From WTHC01 sp965218725 (GTDB lineage: Archaea > Thermoproteota > Nitrososphaeria > Nitrososphaerales > Nitrosopumilaceae): DNA of 64,000 nt. A program made the translations under genes and the position numbers. Of the stretch, positions 27,885-36,048 are shown piece by piece (within the stretch, counting starts at the first letter, position 1; each line of letters opens with the position of its first letter). A model generated the notes under the pieces. That model made no database searches, was not told the origin of the DNA, and worked only from the letters and a program-made list of their open reading frames with translations. Where the stretch lies: the NCBI GenBank assembly GCA_965218725.1, contig CBDCLO010000002.1:620001-684000 (forward strand), written 5' to 3'.

Positions 27885-28479
27885 AAGCATGCAAATTATT
27901 GAGAGGGAAATAGGTTTTCATCAATATAATTACTATGAATGGAATATAGTTAAACGTGTTATACACACAACTGCTGATTTTGATTTTGCTAAAAATAACA
28001 AAATAATTTTTCATAAATCTGCAATCAAAAATGGTATTGATGTATTAAAAAATGGTGGCAATATAGTAGTTGATGTAAATGGAGTAATAGGAGGTTTGAA
28101 TAAACAAAATATAGTTGATTTTAAAAATGGCATTATCTGTAATATTTCAAATACTGCTGTCAAGAAAAATGCAAAAAAACACAGTAAGACTGTCGCACAG
28201 GTTGCAATGAGAGAGTCTGCAAAATACATGGATAATAGTATAATAGCTATAGGTAATGCGCCTACAGCACTTTTAGAAGTCATTAATATGTGCAAAGAGA
28301 AAATCATCAAACCGTCGTTAATAGTAGGAATTCCTGTAGGGTTTGTGTCAGCATCTGAATCTAAAGAAAAACTCAGGAAAATATGCGATGTTGCATTTAT
28401 AACAAATATAGGACGCAAGGGTGGAAGCCCTTGTGCATCTGCAATTATAAATGCGCTTTTTAAATTCGTACGTAATTAA
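27850..28479 (+). CDS. cbiC: Cobalt-precorrin-8 methylmutase
   Basis: Moves a methyl group from C11 to C12, giving cobyrinate. The catalytic His is in VIHTTADFDFA (His39), and AIGNAPTALLEVI, VGIPVGFVSASESKE and GRKGGSPCASAIINAL are diagnostic. 209 residues. Start ATG at 27850 inside the cbiX end; a later ATG at 27892 is possible but would cut conserved sequence. Convergent with cbiA, with a 4-nt overlap. Confidence 0.95.
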   Translation: MQTKKGQLIENKSMQIIEREIGFHQYNYYEWNIVKRVIHTTADFDFAKNNKIIFHKSAIKNGIDVLKNGGNIVVDVNGVIGGLNKQNIVDFKNGIICNISNTAVKKNAKKHSKTVAQVAMRESAKYMDNSIIAIGNAPTALLEVINMCKEKIIKPSLIVGIPVGFVSASESKEKLRKICDVAFITNIGRKGGSPCASAIINALFKFVRN

Positions 28480-29837
28480 TTATGTTTAATATATTTAAAA
28501 CAATTATTTACAAATGTTTTTGCATAACATGACATATCAAAATAAATATGCATGTATGATGCTAATGTGTTATGTAATACAAGTCCATCTTGCTTATTTA
28601 CAATACCGTCTCCAGTAGAGAGTTTATATGCAAATTTATAATCTTCTTTCATACAATAAACTTTTGAATAATGAAATTCATGTCCACATATTATATGTGG
28701 TACACGATCCGACAACACACAGTTAGATACCACATAGCCTTTAGTATAATTCACCTTAACCTTTTTACTCATAATTGTTTCTGCATCAATTAAACCAGTC
28801 ATACGATATTTTTTGTTTTTATATTTAATTGAGTTTACAAGATACATCAATCCGCCACATTCTGCATAAATAGGAATCTCGTTCTCAGCTAGTTTTTTTA
28901 TGATATTCTTCATCTTATTGTTGTTTTCTAATACATAACCAAAAAGTTCAGGATAACCACCTCCTAGATATATTCCATTACATTCTGGTAGTGTCTCATC
29001 ATGCATGGGACTGAAATATTCAATTCTTGCACCTTCTCGTTCTAATGCATCAAGATTGTCACGATAATAAAAATTAAATGCCTGATCTAATGCCACTGCT
29101 ATTACTACATTACGTTTTTTTATTTTGGTAATAACTCTAGTATTAAACTGTGTAGTATCAATGCTTATTTGAATTAATTTATCGATATCTATTGAATTTG
29201 AGATTATATCAGCTATTTTTTTTATTTTGTTGTTTGAAATAGATCTATCAATTGTGGACACAAGCCCTAGATGTCTTGAATTCAAAATGAGATCTGTATT
29301 TTCATATATGGAACCTAAAATTGGTAGATTAAGTTTTTGTAAAGCTTGTATACAAAGATCTTCATGTCTTTTACTATGTAGTTTATTTAGTATAAATCCA
29401 GATATGTGAGAATTTTTGTAAAATTTAGTATATCCTAATGCTACTGCAGCAATAGAACGTGCAGTTTTGCTTGCATCTAGTATAAGTATAACAGGGGCCT
29501 TTATAACGGTAGAAATATTATGTGTTGATGAAAAATTTGAGTTTCCAAATGCACCATCATAAAATCCCATTACACCTTCAATTACGGAAATATCAGAATT
29601 AGAATTATTTACAAAGCTTTTAATTACATTGTCTTTTCCCATTATCCACATATCAAGGTTTCTTGTAGTATTGTTAGAGATGGATGAGAGATATCCCGGG
29701 TCTATGTAGTCTGGACCTATTTTAAATGGTTGTACTGTATAACCTTTCTTTATTATCCCAAGAATTATTCCTAATGTAATAGAAGTTTTTCCTACACCGC
29801 TTCTAGTTCCTGATATGATAACCCGTGGAATTTTCAA
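28476..29837 (-). CDS. cbiA: Cobyrinate a,c-diamide synthase
   Basis: ATP-dependent glutamine amidotransferase amidating the a and c side chains of cobyrinate. N-terminal P-loop-like GTRSGVGKTSITLG (about 10-23), KIGPDYIDPGY, and VIEGVMGFYDGA; C-terminal class I amidotransferase domain with the nucleophile in YAECGGLMYL and a late GHEFHYSKV histidine. 453 residues. It stands on the strand opposite cbiD-G-X-C, sharing the 3' end with cbiC and diverging from cobO. Confidence 0.94.
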   Translation of the reverse strand: MKIPRVIISGTRSGVGKTSITLGIILGIIKKGYTVQPFKIGPDYIDPGYLSSISNNTTRNLDMWIMGKDNVIKSFVNNSNSDISVIEGVMGFYDGAFGNSNFSSTHNISTVIKAPVILILDASKTARSIAAVALGYTKFYKNSHISGFILNKLHSKRHEDLCIQALQKLNLPILGSIYENTDLILNSRHLGLVSTIDRSISNNKIKKIADIISNSIDIDKLIQISIDTTQFNTRVITKIKKRNVVIAVALDQAFNFYYRDNLDALEREGARIEYFSPMHDETLPECNGIYLGGGYPELFGYVLENNNKMKNIIKKLAENEIPIYAECGGLMYLVNSIKYKNKKYRMTGLIDAETIMSKKVKVNYTKGYVVSNCVLSDRVPHIICGHEFHYSKVYCMKEDYKFAYKLSTGDGIVNKQDGLVLHNTLASYMHIYFDMSCYAKTFVNNCFKYIKHN

Positions 29838-29913
29838 TTAATATTATATTAGTAATATCCAAATAAATTAATTTTTATAAATATAAATCATGTAAATATA
29901 CATTAATTACAGA

Positions 29914-30444
29914 ATGCAAAAAGGACTAGTTATTGTGTATACTGGAAACGGTAAAGGAAAAACAACTGCTGCTATAGGTATGGCTGTAAGAGCTATAGGA
30001 TATAAATATAAAATTTGCATGATACAGTTTATCAAAGGTTCATGGGATTATGGGGAACTACATTCAATAAGGAGACTAAAACCAGAGTTTGAGTTACTTA
30101 CTGTCGGTGATGGGTTTGTAGGAATTATTGATGATACTAAGCCACTAGTAGATCATATAAATAAATCACAAAAAGCAATGGATATATGCAAAATGAAAAT
30201 AAAGTCTGGTATATATAACATAGTAATTCTTGATGAGATTAATTATGCAGTCAATCTAAAGTTGATAGATGTAAAAGATGTTATAGAGATGATTAGATCA
30301 AAGCCATATGAACAAAATATTGTTTTAACTGGAAACTATGCAAGAAAAGAAATAATAGAATTGGCAGATCTAGTGACTGAGATGAAAGAAATTAAACATC
30401 CATTCAAATCTGGAATAAGAGCTAGAAAAGGTATAGATTTTTGA
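29914..30444 (+). CDS. cobO: Cob(I)alamin adenosyltransferase, CobO/BtuR type
   Basis: Attaches the adenosyl group to corrinoid cobalt. P-loop TGNGKGKTTAAIG near the N-terminus, IQFIKGSWDYGEL, and VILDEINYAV with the Walker B acidic residues; ends SGIRARKGIDF as is usual. 176 residues. Divergent from cbiA, so 29838-29913 probably holds promoters for both directions. Confidence 0.95.
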   Translation: MQKGLVIVYTGNGKGKTTAAIGMAVRAIGYKYKICMIQFIKGSWDYGELHSIRRLKPEFELLTVGDGFVGIIDDTKPLVDHINKSQKAMDICKMKIKSGIYNIVILDEINYAVNLKLIDVKDVIEMIRSKPYEQNIVLTGNYARKEIIELADLVTEMKEIKHPFKSGIRARKGIDF

Positions 30445-30479
30445 TCGTCAACAATAAAATTATATAATAGTTATTTACA

Positions 30480-31283
30480 TTGGTGCCTATAGAAATACAA
30501 GAGCTTCCTGAACATGGTGAGATTGTTATTGCTACTATTATTAGACTTAACGATCATGGTGCATATGTAAGTATTGATGAATATGATGGAATGCAAGGTT
30601 TTTTGCATAAATCTGAGATAGCACCGGGATGGATAAAGTCTGTTGGAAAACATCTAAAGATAGGAGAAAAAAAAGTACTATTAGTTAAGAAGGTAGATAT
30701 AAAAAGTGGCGACATAGATCTTTCTCTTAAACAGGTATCTAATGATCAAAAAAAGAAAAAATTACTAGAATCAAAAAAATATGAAAAAGGAAAAAAAATA
30801 ATCCAGAACATACAGAAGAAATATCATGTTTCAAAAACTGACATAGAGTCATTAGAAGACAGCCTATATTCCAGATATGACAATATCTATGACGCGTTCG
30901 TGGATATTGCGTCAAAAGGGATAGCAGTTATTAGTGACTTGAAACTATCTAGAAAAATTACTTTATCTATAGAAGAGGCTAGTGCGAAGATAAAACCTCC
31001 AATAGTTGAAATTAGGGGCATGTTGGAATTATCAACTAAGAAACCAGATGGAATAGATATGATCAAAAAAGTTTTATTAAATACTATTAAAAACCAGGAA
31101 AAATGTGTGAAGATATCATATATTGGTGCACCAAAATATAGATTACGTATAATAAGACAAGACTTCAAGTCTGCCGAGAAAACTCTTAAACCAGTATTAG
31201 CTGAGATTAAAAAAAAGATAGAAAAGGCTAAAGGTACTTTTAGGTTCATTAGAGAGGAATCAAAAAAGACAAGGCAATCATAG
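30480..31283 (+). CDS. Translation initiation factor aIF2 alpha subunit
   Basis: Alpha subunit of heterotrimeric aIF2, which brings initiator tRNA to the ribosome. The S1 domain (about 10-85) includes GAYVSIDEYDGMQGFLHKSEIAPG, shown here in part, and GDIDLSLKQV; a helical domain and the C-terminal alpha-beta domain follow. 267 residues. The start is the TTG at 30480 or the adjacent GTG at 30483. The Nop10 gene follows directly, a common archaeal arrangement. Confidence 0.95.
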   Translation: MVPIEIQELPEHGEIVIATIIRLNDHGAYVSIDEYDGMQGFLHKSEIAPGWIKSVGKHLKIGEKKVLLVKKVDIKSGDIDLSLKQVSNDQKKKKLLESKKYEKGKKIIQNIQKKYHVSKTDIESLEDSLYSRYDNIYDAFVDIASKGIAVISDLKLSRKITLSIEEASAKIKPPIVEIRGMLELSTKKPDGIDMIKKVLLNTIKNQEKCVKISYIGAPKYRLRIIRQDFKSAEKTLKPVLAEIKKKIEKAKGTFRFIREESKKTRQS

Positions 31284-31439
31284 TTGCATAAACAACTAAG
31301 GAGATGTATTGATTGTGGCATATACACATTTAAAGAACAATGTTCAAAATGTAACAAAAAATCAACACTAGCACACCCAGCAAAATTTTCAATAGATGAT
31401 AAATATTTAATGCATAGAACCATCGATAAGTATATTTAG
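31284..31439 (+). CDS. nop10: H/ACA RNP component Nop10
   Basis: A 51-residue gene read directly from the sequence. Translation begins (TTG) with MHKQLRRCIDCGIYTFKEQ, then CSKCNKK, and continues LAHPAKFSIDDKY. The two CxxC pairs and the A-H-P-x-K-F-S motif are the Nop10 zinc ribbon signature. Nop10 helps Cbf5 and Gar1/L7Ae in RNA-guided pseudouridylation. It starts at the base after the aIF2alpha stop codon, so the two are surely co-transcribed. Confidence 0.93.
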   Translation: MHKQLRRCIDCGIYTFKEQCSKCNKKSTLAHPAKFSIDDKYLMHRTIDKYI

Positions 31440-31456
31440 TTTAGAATTTTTAATAA

Positions 31457-32113
31457 TTATTCTTTATTAAGTATTTTAACTTCACAACATGTTAGCATTT
31501 TACTAAATCTTCTTGCATCAGATTCATCGCCTATTATTGTTCCGTAATGCATTGGAATTGTTATTTTTGGTTTTATTTTTTCAACTGCAGATACTGCTTC
31601 ACCTATAGTCATCACATATGTACCACTTATTGGAATTAATAGGACATCTGTTTTGATGTCATTCATCTCTGGTATAAAATCTGAGTCACCTGCATGATAA
31701 ATTGATGTGCCATTGATATTTATTATAAATCCAATTTTATTATCTTCTTTTGGATGAAACTGCTTTTTGGTATCATGGTTTACCTTATTTGTATTATATG
31801 CTGGAACTGCAGTTATTTTTATTCCATAAACTACTTTTTCATCATATGGAAAAATACCGAACTTTTTTTTACAATTCATTGTAGATATTTTATCCATACA
31901 TTCATGAGCAGCTATTATAACTGTTCTATCATTAGCTATTTTCATTATATCATTACTACTCAGATGATCAAAATGATTATGAGTGATTAAAATAATGTCT
32001 GCTATAGTTGTTTGTTTTAGTTTATAAGGATCTACATAAATTGTTTTTCCATTACTTAAAATGAATGTATCGTGACCACACCATTTAATTTTTATGTTAT
32101 TAAATTCAAACAT
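31457..32113 (-). CDS. Metallo-beta-lactamase-fold hydrolase (UPF0173-like)
   Basis: Zinc hydrolase of unknown substrate. The metal motif THNHFDHL (HxHxDH) lies near residue 45; further ligands fit HAGDSDFIPE and the late IPMHYGT. 218 residues, matching the UPF0173/L-ascorbate-6-phosphate-lactonase-like group. It follows the PIN-domain gene on the minus strand with a 32-nt gap, at the end of the eS6-aIF2gamma-PIN run. Confidence 0.85.
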   Translation of the reverse strand: MFEFNNIKIKWCGHDTFILSNGKTIYVDPYKLKQTTIADIILITHNHFDHLSSNDIMKIANDRTVIIAAHECMDKISTMNCKKKFGIFPYDEKVVYGIKITAVPAYNTNKVNHDTKKQFHPKEDNKIGFIININGTSIYHAGDSDFIPEMNDIKTDVLLIPISGTYVMTIGEAVSAVEKIKPKITIPMHYGTIIGDESDARRFSKMLTCCEVKILNKE

Positions 32114-32145
32114 TATATGTATTATATAATTTTATAAGTTAAATT

Positions 32146-32514
32146 TTACTGTTCTAGTATAATTTTGTTGTTTGTGAGTGACATTACAGATCCTCCTAAT
32201 TTCTTTATTCTATTTTTCAACTTGGTGTCTAATGTTGCAATTATACCACCATGCAATTTTACATTTAAAGATATAGCGTCGTCTACAAAAGTGCCTGGTA
32301 ATTTTATTTTTTTTAGATTTTTAATAACTGAAAAAGTGTGAACTACAAGTTTTTTTTTATTTACATCTTTACAGAGCTTATTTAATTCATATATAACAAT
32401 ATCAGGAACAACAAATTGAATTGAACCTATTTCTATTCCTAGGTTATCAATATTTTTTATCCGTTTTGTTGCTAAGTGTAATAAAAAACTAGTATCGCAT
32501 ATAACTTCAACCAA
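32146..32514 (-). CDS. PIN-domain ribonuclease-like protein (Fcf1/VapC-type fold)
   Basis: 122 residues. The first acidic residue is in VICDTSFLLH (Asp7), the second in VIYELNKL, and further ones in FVDDAI and IIATLDTKLKNRI, fitting the PIN nuclease core. Archaeal aIF2gamma genes are often followed by such a PIN protein, thought to act in rRNA processing rather than as a toxin; no antitoxin gene adjoins it. It overlaps the aIF2gamma end by 8 nt. Confidence 0.82.
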   Translation of the reverse strand: MVEVICDTSFLLHLATKRIKNIDNLGIEIGSIQFVVPDIVIYELNKLCKDVNKKKLVVHTFSVIKNLKKIKLPGTFVDDAISLNVKLHGGIIATLDTKLKNRIKKLGGSVMSLTNNKIILEQ

Positions 32515-33769
32515 CTATACCAGATCCAATTAGACGCCACCTATCAAATATGCGTCTGCTAATTGCTCCAATACTTTTATCAAATATGCATATTGGACGT
32601 TTAAGTTCAATTTCTATGTTATCAGAATTTACTCTTACTACTTTAGAAAGTACGGGGCATGTTCCAATATTTAATCTTAATAATTCACCTACAGTGATAG
32701 GAGTTATTTTAGTTTCGTTAGAATCACCAACAGATGAATCAAATAAACTAACGCTGATTCTAGCAGTTAAAGAATCTTCAGGAAGAGTTCCAGGCTTACC
32801 TACGACTGAGCCTGTTAAAGAATCTCTACGAGTCAAAGTGGGATCCAGTTTTGTTCCTATTGCTATAAGGCCTCCAGGTTTAGCTATTTCAACTGCCCCA
32901 GCACTAGTTTGTAGTGATACTATCTCTGTTCTTATTGGTTCATATGACTTATTTTTATCATTAGCTATTCCTGGTTTTATTTCTATCTCATCGCCTATTT
33001 TCAGAGTCCCTTGTACTAAGCTGCCACCTATCACACCTCCACTAATGTCATTTATTTCTGTACTAGGTTTGTTTACATCAAATGATCTCAAAACATGCAT
33101 TACAGAGTTTTTTGATTCATCTCTGTGAGGTGTTTTTATGGTAGATTCAATATAATATATTAACGCATTAATATTAATTCCAGATTGTGCAGATATTGGA
33201 ATTATAGGATAATCAGTATGTGTGATACTTTTCATAAATTTTGTAATATCGTCATAATTTTCTAGTGCGTTTTCATATGATATCAAATCGACTTTATTTT
33301 GTACCAATATAATTTGATTTATTCCTAGTGTTTGCAATGCTAGTAGATGTTCTTTTGTTTGTGGCTTTGGAACTTTTTCGTTTGCAGCTACTATAAGCAT
33401 GGCACCATCCATAATTGCTGAACCTGATAACATGTTTGCCATTAAACTTTCATGTCCAGGACTATCCACAAAGCTTACTACTCTAGATAATTCAGTATCC
33501 ATATTACAGTTAGGACATGATGTATGTGTGGAATAACACAATGAAGGTTCACAGTTTTTACATTTATAAAATGCAGTATCTGAATAACCAACTCTTATGG
33601 TAATCCCTCTCTTTAATTCTTGACTATGTACACTTGTCCAGGTTCCAGTAAGGGATTGTATTAAAGTTGTTTTTCCATGATCTACATGTCCAGCTGTTCC
33701 TATATTTACGCATGGTTGATAACCATGTTTTTTGATATACCAATCAGGGAGGGTTTCTTTCCAATGCAA
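32507..33769 (-). CDS. Translation initiation factor aIF2 gamma subunit
   Basis: GTPase core of aIF2, carrying initiator Met-tRNA. G1 GTAGHVDHGKTTL (near 25-36), a zinc-knuckle insertion (CKNCEPSLC...CPNC), G3 VDSPGHE, G4 VQNKVDLI, then two beta-barrel domains. 420 residues. Placed between eS6 and the PIN gene on the minus strand, a conserved archaeal order. Confidence 0.97.
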   Translation of the reverse strand: MHWKETLPDWYIKKHGYQPCVNIGTAGHVDHGKTTLIQSLTGTWTSVHSQELKRGITIRVGYSDTAFYKCKNCEPSLCYSTHTSCPNCNMDTELSRVVSFVDSPGHESLMANMLSGSAIMDGAMLIVAANEKVPKPQTKEHLLALQTLGINQIILVQNKVDLISYENALENYDDITKFMKSITHTDYPIIPISAQSGININALIYYIESTIKTPHRDESKNSVMHVLRSFDVNKPSTEINDISGGVIGGSLVQGTLKIGDEIEIKPGIANDKNKSYEPIRTEIVSLQTSAGAVEIAKPGGLIAIGTKLDPTLTRRDSLTGSVVGKPGTLPEDSLTARISVSLFDSSVGDSNETKITPITVGELLRLNIGTCPVLSKVVRVNSDNIEIELKRPICIFDKSIGAISRRIFDRWRLIGSGIVG

Positions 33770-33800
33770 TATTAAAAATTAAAAATTCCGATATGTAACT

Positions 33801-34169
33801 CTATTGGTTTTTTATATATGTAGTTTCAAATTTACCATCAAATTTACAATTTATTTGGTAAATCTCTTCTGTTATTGTGTTACCTCTAATAAGTTTACGA
33901 ATACGTAGGCCTTTTCTTGTATTGTGCAGCCCTACTCCGTTTGATAATAATATATATTTCTTTACTGGACCACCAACATCAATTCTCATAGGAACTCCAG
34001 ATTTATCACTACCACCAGTAATTTTCAATTGCCCTGTTAATTTAATTATTGATGCATTTATCTTGTTCCCTATTCTCATTCCTAACAATGCATTAGCAGA
34101 GTCTTCTTTTAGTTCTCTAGCTGCTGATTTGCCTATACTGTCAGATATATTTAACTTAAAGTTAGCCAA
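33801..34169 (-). CDS. 30S ribosomal protein S6e
   Basis: Archaeal/eukaryotic-type small subunit protein. 122 residues with GMRIGNKINASIIKL, LKITGGSDKSGVPMR and GLRIRKLIRGNTI, the S6e signature. Begins with a TTG at 34169. The gene is 31 nt upstream of aIF2gamma and likely leads that operon. Confidence 0.95.
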   Translation of the reverse strand: MANFKLNISDSIGKSAARELKEDSANALLGMRIGNKINASIIKLTGQLKITGGSDKSGVPMRIDVGGPVKKYILLSNGVGLHNTRKGLRIRKLIRGNTITEEIYQINCKFDGKFETTYIKNQ

Positions 34170-34243
34170 GAATTAAAAAAAAGTAAACCGCTAATTAATC
34201 TTTATGATTATCTCTTGAAATATATATTAGTAACAATTAGTAC

Positions 34244-34408
34244 CTATTGTTTTAATTGGTAGTTGAATGATAATTCAAATGTTATTTCTTTCATAATTTC
34301 TATGTAATCATCATAGCTTGATCTAAAACTGCAATAACTACATTTAACTGCTGTCATGTATTCATCTACTGATGCAACATTACTGCACTGTGGACATTTT
34401 GCATCCAT
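34244..34408 (-). CDS. Small zinc-ribbon protein
   Basis: A 54-residue gene read directly from the minus strand: ATG at 34408, TAG at 34244-34246. Two CxxC pairs (KCPQCS near residue 5, KCSYCS near 23) frame a zinc ribbon; the rest is acidic and helical (DDYIEIMKEI). I do not recognise a specific function; similar tiny zinc ribbons occur across Thaumarchaeota (from memory). It stands between eS6 and the C39-TPR gene, both on the same strand. Confidence 0.75.
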   Translation of the reverse strand: MDAKCPQCSNVASVDEYMTAVKCSYCSFRSSYDDYIEIMKEITFELSFNYQLKQ

Positions 34409-34460
34409 GTGGCTCTATATTAATATATCAATATAATACTTGTGAAATTATTTATTTGCC

Positions 34461-35411
34461 CTATACATATATATTTTTTAATGCTTCCAGTACAGTATCC
34501 TTATCATGTGCATCAGGTGTATACTTAAGATAATCACTGAAGTCTTGCTTAGCTAGATTTTTTTTGTTTTTTTCTAGTCTTGTAATTCCACGATTTTTAT
34601 AAATAGGTCCAAATCTACTAGGATTTATTTTGATGGCTTTTGTATAATAATTCTCAGCAATTTCAAATTGTTTATTTTTTAAATAGTAATTTCCAAGTCC
34701 TCTATATGCTAAATAATATTTATCATTTATAGAAATGCACTTTTTATAGTATTTTATGCAATCACTAGAGTTTTTTTTGTTTAATAGACTACCTAACATA
34801 CATAACAAGGTTGGATTTTTATCATTAATTTCTAAAGATTTTTTAAGCAATTGCATTGCTTCAGAAATACGGTTTTTGATAGTCAATCTCTCAGATATAA
34901 AACATAATCTGTTAGATTTTTCAAGCATGTTGTTTTTTGGTCTAATTGTGTATATTATATCAGTTGGAGCAATAAGTAACATGACCCTATTATCTTCATA
35001 CCATAATTTATCAAACTTTTGTTCTGGGATGGCTCCTACTTGATCTGACTTTGGTATATAATGCATAATTATTTTCTCTATGTCATCGTAACCAGAAATA
35101 ATCGATGCATGTTGTATTGTCTGATACAAACCAGGCATAATTACTATAGGCGGTATTCCAATATCAATCATTTTTTTTAGTTTAATAATTGACGAATTAA
35201 GGACCAAACTAGCTAGACCATATCTTTCAGCTAATTCTATTCCTTCAATAATAATACTACCATTAACTTCTTGATATTTTTCTGCTGATTCAATAGCTTC
35301 AGACATTGGGAGATCTACATTCCAATATTTAGATACGGCATTTATCACCAAAGGCAGGCATATATTTTCTTCAGTCACTAATGGGATAGATAATTCATTA
35401 AATGATGACAT
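34461..35411 (-). CDS. C39-like peptidase domain fused to TPR repeats
   Basis: The N-terminal 150 residues resemble peptidase C39 (bacteriocin-processing-like): a possible catalytic Cys in EENICLPLVINAV and a His in HASIISGYDD. Both catalytic positions seem kept, so it may be active. The C-terminal half has TPR units, such as YYLAYRGLGNYYLKNKQFE and AENYYTKAIKINPSRFGPIY. No signal peptide is visible. 316 residues. Function unknown; a protein-processing or scaffold role is only inference. Confidence 0.7.
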   Translation of the reverse strand: MSSFNELSIPLVTEENICLPLVINAVSKYWNVDLPMSEAIESAEKYQEVNGSIIIEGIELAERYGLASLVLNSSIIKLKKMIDIGIPPIVIMPGLYQTIQHASIISGYDDIEKIIMHYIPKSDQVGAIPEQKFDKLWYEDNRVMLLIAPTDIIYTIRPKNNMLEKSNRLCFISERLTIKNRISEAMQLLKKSLEINDKNPTLLCMLGSLLNKKNSSDCIKYYKKCISINDKYYLAYRGLGNYYLKNKQFEIAENYYTKAIKINPSRFGPIYKNRGITRLEKNKKNLAKQDFSDYLKYTPDAHDKDTVLEALKNIYV

Positions 35412-35442
35412 ATGTTATTATTATGAAACACATTATTAAAAA

Positions 35443-35994
35443 CTACCAAAGCAATACGAATGATTCTAGAAATGACTTACCATCAATAGTTACTTCTGGA
35501 TGAAATTGTGTACCAAAAATATTAAGATCATTATATTGTATTATTTCATACATACAGTTTTTTGAGCTAGCTAAACATGATATAGATTCTCCTAATCTAG
35601 AAATTTTATAACGGTGATTCTTGAACACGTATATTTTTTTGTTACAAAGCTTGTTTTTTTTCAATATATCAATTTTTACAACACCTCTCTGTGCTGAACT
35701 CATCCTTACTATAGTACTACCTAATGTAAGTGCTAAAATCTCTGCTCCATAGCAAATTCCTAGTAATGATTTTTTTTTTAGTATTGAATGATTTATTATT
35801 TTAGAATTAACTACGTTCATAAGATTATTATTACTTTTCCTACCAGTAATAATAAACGAATCAAATTTATCAAGTTTTGAAATAGATATATCAGAATACT
35901 GCATAACATCAAAATTTATTTTCTTATTACTAAGAAAACTTAATAGATCTGTATTATAAAAAGAACCATTATTAATAACTAACATAAAACTCAT
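35443..35994 (-). CDS. Class I glutamine amidotransferase domain protein
   Basis: Stand-alone glutaminase of 183 residues. The catalytic triad is visible: Cys81 in LLGICYGAEI, His164 and Glu166 in TQFHPEV. It resembles the GuaA/GATase subunit group, but no synthetase partner is adjacent, so the acceptor substrate is unknown. Located 31 nt upstream of the C39-TPR gene on the same strand. Confidence 0.8.
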   Translation of the reverse strand: MSFMLVINNGSFYNTDLLSFLSNKKINFDVMQYSDISISKLDKFDSFIITGRKSNNNLMNVVNSKIINHSILKKKSLLGICYGAEILALTLGSTIVRMSSAQRGVVKIDILKKNKLCNKKIYVFKNHRYKISRLGESISCLASSKNCMYEIIQYNDLNIFGTQFHPEVTIDGKSFLESFVLLW

Positions 35995-36048
35995 GATATT
36001 TTTTATGATTTAGACTATTTAATCTAAACAAAAAATTGAAATAATCCT

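Noticed and set aside
32146..32514. PIN-domain protein as a VapC toxin
   Set aside because: No antitoxin gene adjoins it; its position after aIF2gamma is conserved in archaea and points to RNA processing.
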